Shown here: in pieces, positions 55,064-64,000 of the stretch
Position numbering within the stretch: position 1 is the stretch's first letter
Layout: each line of letters opens with the position of its first letter
Source: Lumbricus terrestris
Taxonomy: Eukaryota; Annelida; Clitellata; Crassiclitellata; Lumbricidae
Assembly: GCA_949752735.1 (NCBI GenBank)
Contig: OX457053.1
Location: 751,293 to 815,292 of the forward strand
Direction: 5' to 3'
Length of the DNA stretch: 64,000 nucleotides
The notes under the pieces: generated by a model
Seen by the model: only the letters and a program-made list of their open reading frames with translations
Databases searched by the model: none
What the model was told of the DNA's origin: nothing
Translations under genes and position numbers: made by a program

Positions 55064-55412
55064 GCGGCGCCCGCAGGCGTACGCACTTACGCAAGTGCGT
55101 ACAGCAGCGGGCCCGCAGACGTACGCACATAGGCAAGTGCGTACAGTGCGATGACCCAAAAGGTATGTTTTTTGAGAAATTCTAGGTTGATGACTAAAAA
55201 AAAAAAAGGTCATCAGTTTTTTGTGCGGATAGAAAAGGTATGTTTTTGGGAAATTCTAGGCTGATGACTAAAAAAAAAAAGGTCATCAGTTTTTTCGGCG
55301 GATAGAAAAGGTATGTTTTTGGGAAATTCTAGGTTTTAGACACATTTTCCCTGTTCGCCCCTCCTTCGAAAATTTCTGTGCGTACAAAAAAAAATCCTGC
55401 GGGCGCCGCTGG
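55064..55412. mobile_element. MITE nested in 54903-56959, ends CAGCGGCGCCCGCAG
   Basis: Ends CAGCGGCGCCCGCAG and CTGCGGGCGCCGCTG. Flanks GCCCACAC and GCTGACAC are an imperfect 8-bp duplication. The interior has three near-identical units with GGTATGTTTTTGGGAAATTC and AAAGGTCATCAGTTTTTT, and CGTACGCAC words near the left end. Confidence 0.8.
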
Positions 55413-56499
55413 CTGACACAGATTATTTAATTAATTATTTATGTATCCTAATTAGTAGGCTAATTCACAATAATTATTGTGACAGATGTAGTTTTTATGA
55501 ACACCATTGCATTAGGCCACTTCGTTACTTTACTCCTGTCAATCGCCGTGCTGTTGGCAGCAAAACTATAATGAGTCTGAACTCCTTTAAAATTATGTTT
55601 TCGTCTAGAGTCATGACTGTCAAATTGCAAGACATTAGTGTGTGAACGATGATAAAGAATAGGTTCAATACAGTTATACATGTACATGTAAGTTGAGAAC
55701 GTGAAACGAATCATACCGGCATTTATAAGATTGTCAGTTCGCTGATTCGCTTTCCTATGCAAAGGTTAAGGGCGAGTCTATGCTATATTATAGGACAGGT
55801 GTGATAATTATAATGTCCGTCTATCTGTCACATTTGTGTATTGTAACTAAACGATGCGCTGCAGAAACTTCATACATGATACGTCTCACACTCTCACAGA
55901 CACGCTCATGTATTCCGGTTCTTTGCTGGATTTGGTAATGGCAGTGACCTGTGACCTGACATCTCCCTCAGCCAGGGTGAAAATTATTGCCGGGGGGTTT
56001 GAGGTGGTTCAACCCTCGCTAGTCATTCTTATAGGGTCAAATACATGTAGCTGTCTTTTCATCTATTCATGACCAAACTCCATGTGGATCATATTCTGAC
56101 CCCATTTATTTTTCTACATAAAATTATCTCACACTGCTCTCAACTCCTTTCAGCTCTAACTCCAAAATCAGAGAGACACCAAATTGAGCACGTGTGGATC
56201 AAGGTCAAAGGGAATTTGCCCCAATTTTGCACTTGTAATGAATATTGCTAAATTTATTCTTAGGTACAATGAAAAATTGATGATTGCATCTTTTTTAGTG
56301 CGCAAATTAAATTGATAGATGATTGGTATTATTTCCTGAATAAAATGCAAGAAAGAAAACTATGATGCCATGACACTGTTTTAAGTAGGCCTACTAGTAG
56401 GCCTACTAATAATAAGTGGATAAGTATGCAACGTGATAAAATTCGAATTTCAACTGAAAAATCACTGCAGCTATAACAATTTAAGTCATCTGTCTCATT

Positions 56500-56760
56500 C
56501 AGGGCCGTAGCTAAGGGATGTTTGAACATCCCCGAAATGAAATAATGTGAAAATTAAATAATGCGTTTACTAGATGTAAGAAGTAAGGAGAATTCATTTT
56601 GAGACTCTTATTTATGTTATATTTTACAGTAGATTAGATCCAACACCGCTACGAGAGATCAGGACGTTACTCCAAACCCTAGTCAGTTTTTCGGTTGCTT
56701 GTCGGCTTGCTCGAAGTCTGGGAAAGCACACCCCGAAACAAAATCCTGGTTACGGCCTTG
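56500..56760. mobile_element. hAT-like MITE nested in 54903-56959
   Basis: Ends CAGGGCCGTAGCTAAGG and CCTGGTTACGGCCTTG, with a perfect 8-bp duplication GTCTCATT (56492-56499 and 56761-56768). Confidence 0.92.
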
Positions 56761-56967
56761 GTCTCATTTGTGCAGCATTCATGCTTATTCTGTGAGTTGT
56801 ATTGCATGTGTTAGGACAGTTAGGTCTAATGGCAAATGCCATTGATTGGTTTTGGTTATCTTAATTGCAAGAACGCAAAGATATCGGCCCTACATGGCAT
56901 AGCAGGGGCCCATGCGGAACCTCTGCACACGGGCCCACAAAAAGCTAGCTACGCCACTGACTGTGCT

Positions 56968-58030
56968 CCAATTGAAAGACCAAAATGCGACCTTATACAG
57001 AGTACAAATACGTCCTATAGATATCCGTTCAAGTGAGGGCACGGAATATCCATGCACTTAGTAGGCCTAGGCAAATAGTTTCTTATGCAGCCTACAGTTG
57101 CTGAACAAAACTAAGAAAATGGGATCTTGACCTCTGCCTGTCGATTTTCTTTTGATTAAGCGACTACAAAATAAGCATATTCCCGCGACTTCGCTTTTGT
57201 AGGCGCAGTAAAAAAAACTCGAGATGGCAATTACGATGCGATTACGATTACCTAACAAGGTAACAAGACAGATGTAGGCGTATTTAATAGCCTACTTGCA
57301 GAAATAATTATAGTGGAACTGATGATAAAAAATGAGCTAACACGTCATCTATTTATAACCACGTAGGCCTAGTTAGATCTACCCGTTGATTAGTCTAAAA
57401 GTGCCACACTAAATCGCAAATTGATTTACGATGTAGGTAGAATTATTGGTCCTTATACACAACGCCGTGTAGGCCATCAGAGTCACTATGACATTGCTTA
57501 AAGCAGTCTATTGACTTGGGCATGTTCGGCCATGTTTCGATGCGTCTGGCTGCACGGGTTCCCTTTCAGGAAAGCAAAACCAAGCACAGAAATCTTGTCG
57601 TCTTAATCTCAAGTGGATACCTATATAATAATAATTATGTCTTTATGGAATTATTAATAATTATTTATCGGTGTTGATCTGATCATGGTTTGACCTTTGA
57701 AGCACCTTCGCTCGATTCTTCCCGCATAAGGCACCGGCGCAATAGAAGTTACTAAAACTTAATGTTTATAGCCTAGGCAATACAAGAAATCTGTGATTCG
57801 CTGGTGCTCTAATTATTTCTGTCATATAACCAAAGCTCCTCAATCATTGAAAGCTTGATTTCTTTCAGCTAATTATAGTCATTATTGCCTAGATATATAG
57901 GACGTCACGCAGATGCGATTTTCAATTCAGACAACGTTGACTTCACACACAGAATTATAGACATAAGTGAAGTAATAATCAGAAGGACTTGATTTTCGAA
58001 TTAGCGTTTCTGTGGCTCAGTATGATTAAG
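56968..58030. other. Unannotated sequence
   Basis: No gene recognised. TTGACCTCTGCCTG at about 57128 also occurs at about 43981, so some of this is dispersed repeat. Confidence 0.35.
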
Positions 58031-58039
58031 AGGTTACAA

Positions 58040-59674
58040 CAGGGACGTCATTTCAGTTTTTTTCAGGGGGGGGCAAAACTTAGCTAGCTTATGCTTCGTA
58101 TTTAACCTATATATATATATATATATATATATAAATATATATATATACACACACAGGTAAACGTGTATTTTAGCGTCGTAAATTATTCGCTCGTTGCAGC
58201 ATTGTTATTTTTAATCAATCCAACTTCTAGTTTGGTGATAATCCTTCTCATCGATCCAGCTTCTGTTTAGGCAAGAATTTGTTTGATCAATCCCGCTTCT
58301 GTTTCGTCCGCAAACATTTTTCATCAATATAACTTATATTTAATTAAAAATTATTGTTCATCAATCCAGCTTCAATTTCCGCAAGATTGTTTTAATTAAT
58401 TCCTTTTCTATCTCAATAAAAATTACTTTCATCAATCCGACTTCTATTTAGAAAGAATTCTTTTCGTCAATCCGACTTGCACTCGACTAATGCTGAAACC
58501 CATGCAATGGCGAATAATTTACGACGCTAAAATACACGTTTACCCTTTACTGAACAAAAATTAATCGGGTTGACAGTCTGACAGAACGCATCGGGTTACA
58601 TTATACAGTTATGCAATTGAAACAAGTCACAAGAACGCAAATTACATAAGACATAAATCTCTCTCTCAATAGGTCTATTTATATAGCGCCCTTCAAGATT
58701 CATACTTAATTAGAGGCGGTCACGATTCAGGCCATGCGAGAAAAACAGAGTGACTTGTACTTACCATCACACCTTTATACAGCTGCTAGCGACTATAGGC
58801 CTACTGTGACTTGGAAAAAACAAGCAGAAAAGAACTTGAAAGGCTAAGCAGAACACTCTCTGCAGGCTATGATTATTTTATCAATTTAACTTATTTGACA
58901 TTCACTAATAATCTTCTATAGACACTTCAATATTAGGTTAGGTCTCGACATGAACTGATCTTGGTTCTGTGACTAACATAGGCCTACTATATAACTATTC
59001 TTAGGACCTGGTGTCTACTCCCACTCCCAAAGCTCACGCAGAATACTATGTAGCCTACTGACGCTCAAATATATATATAATATGTATATATATAATATCC
59101 AACACGTTATATATCCAGCTGCCTTAATTTTCCTATCCCCTAACACTTAATGCGTCCAGTCTGATAAATTAGTCGTCACATTCCTCCTCAGACCACCTCT
59201 ACTCCTGTCTGTCAACGACATCTGTTTTCAGTGGAATCGGGCCCAGAGTCGGCTAAGGTTTCCAGTATCGGTGTCCACAATGCTCGCTATATATCATGCT
59301 GCGAGACTTAGAAGTCCCCTAGCTTGCTGACCCTCCATTTAGGGTCAAAGTCAGCCTTTCACTGGATTAAGATGTACAGTATGGACCTCGGTATAGATAT
59401 GGAGGAAGCTCCCTCCCTTTCATCATCAGGATTTACGGCCCTGACTTGTACATTGTTGACCTCTGTAGCTAGGAGTGCTCTGCAATTTTAGCTATTTTCA
59501 AATTTAGCACACGAGATCCATTCAATCTCTTGGGAGTTTCTATCACTCTAGGAAACCACTGTGTGCAAAGTTCTGACATAAATGACAAAATGCACAGATA
59601 TACACATAAATTTTTTTTTTTCTCAAATTCAGGGGAGGCAAATGCCCCCCTGCCCCCCCCAAATGACGTCCCTG
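58040..59674. mobile_element. hAT-like element, ends CAGGGACGTCATTT, with nested fold-back
   Basis: Ends CAGGGACGTCATTT and AAATGACGTCCCTG; perfect 8-bp duplication GGTTACAA (58032-58039 and 59675-59682). 1.64 kb, GGGGGGGC / GCCCCCCC subterminal runs. Contains the fold-back 58157-58545, an (AT)n run at about 58109-58146 and an L2-like tail at 58677. Confidence 0.92.
58157..58545. mobile_element. Fold-back element with minisatellite core, copy 3
   Basis: Arms GGTAAACGTGTATTTTAGCG (left) and its inverse (right) enclose about seven roughly 35-bp units of the type ATCAATCCAGCTTCTATTT, the inverse of the core in 8463-9134. The arms are unrelated to those of the other two fold-backs. Confidence 0.82.
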
Positions 59675-59757
59675 GGTTACAACATAATTATGCATAATTA
59701 GGCATGCAGCTTATGAAAATTTTCAGCGCCTTTAAAGAATCTCATTTAATTGATGCA

Positions 59758-59905
59758 GGTAGGCCTACTGTTGGCCTACTATTAGCCTACTGTTGACCTA
59801 CTGTTGGCCTACTGTTGGCCTGCGGTTGGCCTAATGTTGGCCTACTGTTGGCCTACTGTTGGCCTAGTGTTGGCCTAATGTTGGCCTACTGTTGGCCTAC
59901 CCGAA
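59758..59905. repeat. 13-bp minisatellite GTTGGCCTACT
   Basis: About eleven units of TGTTGGCCTACTG/TGTTGGCCTAATG type, just downstream of truncated gene D. The unit contains GGCCTA, the half of the genome-wide TAGGCCTA word. Confidence 0.9.
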
Positions 59906-60005
59906 CCGAATTTCAAATGTCTCTGTACAGTTTTAGGGCCTTTTGGGCTTAGCAGTAAAACTAAATAGCCTAATATTCAAGTTCATGTTTGCTATTAGGT
60001 ACGGA

Positions 60006-62697
60006 TTATATTTTTGTTCCTTCGCACAACATCCGTCTCTCCTCCAAAGCAAACGACTTATGCCATGTTGTGCTTTCATCCGACATTTCATCGCCTTTTA
60101 TTGGTCTCCATTCGTACAACTCTTCACCAACTCTATAAGCTGGCACAACGTCCATGGTGTAAAGACGGGGGCCCCAAGATAGCAGCCAACTGTCCGGATA
60201 GACCTCCATTTGAAGAACGGGTCCACTGCGAATAAGCTTCACCCTTCCATTCATTTGCTTCGAGTCCGCTATGCACTTCAGTAGTTCCCCTTCAAACAGT
60301 TCAGCAGTCAGCTCTGCATCGAAGTATCTGCTGCCGATTAAGTTTCCAAGAATGTTTTTCAGCACTCGGTCAAAAGCTGGAAGCGATTTCCGACCGTGAA
60401 GGAACCTCAGAAGATAAACATTGTCGGGCTTGTCATCTATTTTCTCTGCCTCTATATCAAAACGATTGAAAGTCTGGATCAGAAGCGCTTTGAACAGAAT
60501 ATTGACGTCTCCATCAACGTTTGAATCTTCAAACGTACTTCCTGTTTTCTCAAATTGATCACAAACACTTTGCTGCTTCAGATGTTGCTCGATTTCAGTC
60601 ATGAATTGTGCGTTTATGACCACTGCCCTGTGCATAACGTCAGATTTTACACGAACAGGTCCTATAAAATGAACATTTAGCATTTACCTATTATAGCTGC
60701 ATCATGTTAGGGACAAACAAGTTCAAGTTTTCAGCTACGATTTAAACACCTTAATCAAAATAAAAAAAACAGGCAGGGCTTATATATATACAGTACAATG
60801 AGTACATACCATATAGACCTGTTCAATTGTTTGTATGCGTACTTGTTATAGCGCCCCTTCAAGCTCTCTACTAAGAGGCGCTCCCGACTGCAGAGCGGAC
60901 ACTAAATCGGAGTTTCACGCCGAAGCGCTGAGCAATTGCGAGTGAAGGACTTGCCCAAGGTCCCTACGCGACGACGTGAGGTGGATTCGAACCTCGAACC
61001 TTCCGGCTTCAAGGCAACTACGCCACCACTACACCACCGCGCCCCACAATGTGTGCATTATGCACACACATAGCCTAGATCTTTTACTTTGAAGAAGCAT
61101 CGGAGAACATGTGGGGTCTAATTTTATGCCTTTTAAGGTCTTCACAAAATGGACCGAAGCTCACCCAGCGTAGAGTTGGTATGAAAGAAGAAGGCCGCAT
61201 GGACAAACAACGCCGACAGCAGTAGAGATAATTATTGTATTTGTACCCATCACCGTAAAGCGGATGACCTCACGAACTGATAATGGATTATGATCAACTG
61301 ATTATATTGGTGAAGCACCTTAAGTCCTCTATAATGGTTATGGATATCCATTCACAGTCAACATTTGGCAACCAGGATTTCAGTTTGGCGGGGGGCTGAA
61401 TTTGCGGCGAAAATTTTGCGTTTTCAGTCGCCAAAATTTCTGACGACCTTTTGTTTAGTCATTGACCAAAATCTGAAGAAAAAGTTCAGTTTCGCCCATC
61501 AAAATTTCTGAGGACCTTTTTTAGTCATTTGGTCGAAATCTTGGAAAACTGGTCTTTTTCCGTGACCGCCAAGCTGTCTGCCAAGCCTCGTGCATACCTT
61601 TACGGCTATTTGTGGGGGGCTAAAGGGGATTAATCATCCAAAAATGTTATTTTTACATGGGGAAAAATGGATGGCCGTTTTCTGGGGGCTTAGCCCCCAG
61701 CACCCCCCTAGCACCGCCACTGTTGGCAGCGGCTCATAAGCCTACATTGCTACATACTTTGTCCAAATGCATGCGCACATACATAAACATAAACACACAC
61801 GCATACATAATACGAGTACAACAGTCCATTGTCCAATAAGCTTACTACTGTAACGTAACATTGTGATAATAATTTTAGTTAAGATATGTATTCAGCATCA
61901 TTATAAAGAGTCAGATCTCCTACCTTTGTACCAATTGATCAGTGCATAACAAGCGACAGCAGTTAATACAAAGACGAGTGAAACGCCCAACGCCGTTAAC
62001 GACATCTTAGTCGAGATTATTTCAAAACGAATAAAATTATTATTCGACGAATGAATCAACAAATCGGTTTGTTGCCTTTCAATTCTCCCAAATGAACCGG
62101 TAAGAGAAGCTCTACTACTATAATTGTGAATCTGCGTCGATCCTGAGGTTCGTCCACCTTTAGATTCAGGTTTTAAATTAATACGAGAACTGCGTGTTTT
62201 CCGCTGAGCTATTTATATATCGCCAGCTTAAAAACAAATACTAATATTATTAGAAAAATATTCTATTGAATTCGTGAGCCTGTCGTAGGTTATGCCGTGC
62301 AGCGTTATAGGACGTGTTCAGTCATGCCTCAATACGTCTTTCATTATTTGCTTTCAAGAAATCTATGCTGTATAGACTAGAGTATAGAGACCGGTAGAGT
62401 AATGGATAACACTGTTGGCAGCGGCTCATAAGCCTACATTGCTACATACTTTGTCCAAATACATGCGCACATACATAAACATAAACACACACGCATACAT
62501 AATACGAGTACAACTGTCCATTGTCCAATAAGCTTACTACTGTAACGTAACATTGTGATAATAATTTTAGTTAAGATATGTATTCAGCATCATTATAAAG
62601 AGTCAGATCTCCTACCTTTGTACCAATTGATCAGTGCATAACAAGCGACAGCAGTTAATACAAAGACGAGTGAAACGCCCAACGCCGTTAACGACAT
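60006..62697 (-). CDS. Truncated, membrane-anchored cGAS-like paralogue, gene D (exons 62697-62616 or 62005-61924, and 60661-60006)
   Basis: Exon 1 is 82 bases, exactly as in gene B. It encodes MSLTALGVSLVFVLTAV and the rest of an anchor helix, and ends phase 1 at AAAG|GTAGG. Exon 2 opens after TTTTATAG and reads GPVRVKSDVMHR, then the Mab-21 core. The loop GSTFED is kept and the third acid is present (TMDVVPAY), but the E-x-D pair is gone (ILFKALL where gene C has LEFDVMV). The frame ends at LCEGTKI; the C-terminal helical domain of about 100 residues in B and C is missing and nothing like it lies downstream. About 245 residues would be made. It could be a pseudogene, or an anchored truncated decoy. 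Exon 1 and its promoter are present twice. Confidence 0.7.
60846..61044 (-). mobile_element. tRNA-derived SINE (family 1), copy 3
   Basis: A box TGGTGTAGTGG (61036-61026), B box GGTTCGAATCC (60993-60983), L2-like tail TATAGCGCCCCTTCAAG at 60847. It is the best preserved copy and lies in the intron of gene D. Confidence 0.85.
61373..61722. mobile_element. hAT-like MITE in gene D intron
   Basis: Starts CAGGATTTCAGTTTGGCGG and ends CCGCCACTG. Flanks TTGGCAAC (61365-61372) and TTGGCAGC (61723-61730) form a 7-of-8 duplication. Contains ACGACCTTTT..TTTAGTCATT units like those at 49140-49260. Confidence 0.7.
62209..62220 (-). promoter_or_regulatory. TATA box of the proximal gene D first exon
   Basis: ATATATAAATAG on the minus strand, about 200 bases upstream of the ATG at 62005. 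Same position and sequence as in unit 2. Confidence 0.5.
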
Positions 62698-62900
62698 CTT
62701 AGTCGAGATTATTTCAAAACGAATAAAATTATTATTCGACGAATGAATCAACAAATCGGTTTGTTGCCTTTCAATTCTCCCAAATGAACCGGTAAGAGAA
62801 GCTCTACTATAATAAATTGTGAGTCTGCTTCGATCCTGAGGTTCGTCCACCTTTAGATTCAGGTTTTACATTACTACGAGAACTGCGTGTTTTCCGCTGA

Positions 62901-62914
62901 GCTATTTATATATC
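62901..62914 (-). promoter_or_regulatory. TATA box of the distal gene D first exon
   Basis: GATATATAAATAGC on the minus strand. The only ATG between the predicted start and the exon 1 ATG (near 62870) is followed at once by TAA, leaving MSLTALG as the effective start. Confidence 0.5.
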
Positions 62915-63082
62915 GCTAGATAAAAACAAATACCACTATTATTATAAAAAAAATATTCTATCAAATTCGTGAGTCTGTCGTAGGTCATGCCGTGGGCGAC
63001 TAGGACGTGTTCAATCATGCCTCAATATGTCTTACATAGTTTGCTTTAAGAAATCTACGCCGTATAGAGTAGGCCCTACAGA

Positions 63083-63345
63083 ACCCGGTAGAGTAATGGA
63101 TAACACGCTGGCGTGGAGTGCAAGAGGTAGCGAATTCGAGCCCTCGTTGGGCGGATTTGCGTTGTAGGCTGCTATTAGCGCCATGTAGGCTATTGCAGGC
63201 TGTCTGCTCAGTTAGTGTAGGCTACTTAAGATTTGTGTATTCTGTTATCTGCGTTCTTGTGAATTGTTTGAGCTGCATAATTGTATGTTGTAATCGGTTG
63301 CGATCTGTCAACCGGATTGTTGAATAAAAAAGAATATTATTATTA
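63083..63345 (+). mobile_element. SINE family 2, copy 2
   Basis: Starts CCGGTAGAGTAATGGATAAC, weak B-box-like GAATTCGAGCC at about 63131, then GCAGGCTGTCTGCTCAGTTAG, TGCGTTCTTGTGAATTGTTT and an AATAAAAAAG..ATTATTATT tail. Relative at 20526-20800. Its first bases form the junction of the gene D duplication. Confidence 0.65.
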
Positions 63346-63676
63346 TATAAATTATGTGCTGGATGTTTCTAGAGCTAGACAGGTATACAGTTTTATACAC
63401 TTATTCCTCCGACTTATTTTCTGATAAATTTTGAGGCGATCGATCGAACGCTCTCCTTGGTCGCTTGCCTAGCAAAAGGTCGAAAGGAACGCCAAAGCGA
63501 TGGCATCAAGAACTGATGATTATAACAAGTGGTGGTTGGGCGGATGGTAATGGAAGGATGTTGGTGACTTAGGTACCAATAATCAATCAATCGATAAAAA
63601 TAATAATATTAATAGCAATAATAATTATGAATAGCCTAATGATGATAACGATCTTCCTTTTGAATTACGCTCCTCA
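63346..63676. other. Unannotated sequence
   Basis: AT-rich, with (AATAAT)-type runs near 63597-63630; no gene seen. Confidence 0.35.
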
Positions 63677-63684
63677 TCTGTTTC

Positions 63685-63889
63685 CAGGGCTGTTTTTAAG
63701 AAATTTTTAGAACTGCACATCCTCTTCTCTCTTTTCTCAACCTCCATGGTAAATTACTCCCAATCTGAGGAAAATGGCCTATTTTTGCTAGTTTTAACTG
63801 CACGGAGCGTGACGGAAGTGCTTCCACAACTGCACGAATCCATTTAGAACTGCACATTTAGTGTAGAACTGCACGTTAAAAAAGCCCTG
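63685..63889. mobile_element. hAT-like MITE, 205 bp
   Basis: Ends CAGGGCTGTTTTTAAG and TTAAAAAAGCCCTG; perfect 8-bp duplication TCTGTTTC (63677-63684 and 63890-63897). The word GAACTGCAC occurs near both ends. Confidence 0.92.
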
Positions 63890-64000
63890 TCTGTTTCTTC
63901 ACCTTAATTAACAATCTCCCACCATCATCATCTCGGGTTACCACTGGAATCAAAGTCTCACCTCTTTAAGACCTCTGACCCAGATCCACCTGAACCTTAC

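Larger units (their letters stand above)
54903..56959. mobile_element. hAT-like element, 2.06 kb, with nested insertions
   Basis: Ends CAGTGGCGTAGCTA and TAGCTACGCCACTG; perfect 8-bp duplication ACTGTGCT (54895-54902 and 56960-56967). CACACGGGCCCAC words lie inside both ends. It contains at least two younger MITEs (55064-55412 and 56500-56760). The short reading frames inside do not resemble transposase. Confidence 0.9.
61721..63106. repeat. Tandem duplication of gene D promoter and first exon (units 61721-62412 and 62413-63106)
   Basis: Two direct copies of about 693 bases, each with anchor exon, splice donor and TATA box. Unit 1 ends GGATAACAC inside the 5' end of a SINE, where unit 2 begins TGTTGGCAGC; the intact SINE follows unit 2. 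The breakpoints share CAC, suggesting microhomology. Few differences in the distal exon and more upstream indicate a moderately recent event. Confidence 0.9.

Overview
This is a stretch of animal nuclear genome: intron-containing genes, no bacterial-style gene packing, and a very heavy load of nested transposons, satellites and microsatellites. A marine invertebrate, probably a deuterostome such as an echinoderm or hemichordate, fits best. The grounds are the very frequent palindrome TAGGCCTA, the L2/CR1-type LINE remains, and a Ty3/gypsy element with the integrase-before-reverse-transcriptase order first described in deuterostomes. The species assignment is inference only.

The only convincing host genes are five paralogous Mab-21-type nucleotidyltransferases of the cGAS-like receptor (cGLR) kind, all on the minus strand. 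They are A (1-793, cut by the window edge), B (6691-9232), C2 (42880-45533), C (51296-52312) and D (60006-62697). The five differ in catalytic equipment. A and C keep the glycine-serine loop and all three metal-binding acids. C2 keeps the acids but has lost the loop. B has lost all three acids. D has lost two acids and its C-terminal domain. B and D share an 82-nucleotide first exon encoding a membrane anchor, spliced in phase 1. A, C and C2 begin exon 2 in the same phase but show no anchor exon. The array therefore looks like an innate-immune nucleotide-second-messenger sensor family splitting into soluble active enzymes and membrane-anchored pseudoenzymes.

Layout: 1-9.5 kb holds genes A and B with hAT-type elements and a SINE in and between them. 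9.9-13.9 kb holds DNA-transposon fold-backs and a LINE tail with a target duplication. 14.5-20 kb is almost entirely minisatellite and microsatellite. 20-32 kb holds LINE remnants, a 1.7-kb palindrome and a 92-bp satellite. 33.4-41.2 kb is a recent full-length Ty3/gypsy (Gmr1-like) element whose gag-pol region is split by a MITE. 42-54 kb holds genes C2 and C with satellites and hAT elements. 54-60 kb holds nested hAT elements. 60-63.2 kb holds gene D with a tandem duplication of its promoter and first exon. 63.7-63.9 kb is a last MITE.

At least twelve hAT-like non-autonomous elements can be delimited exactly by 8-bp target duplications. Several elements with different terminal inverted repeats carry the same minisatellite core related to GAAGCTGGATTGATGAAAA. 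All boundaries were read by eye; no alignments or database searches were run.
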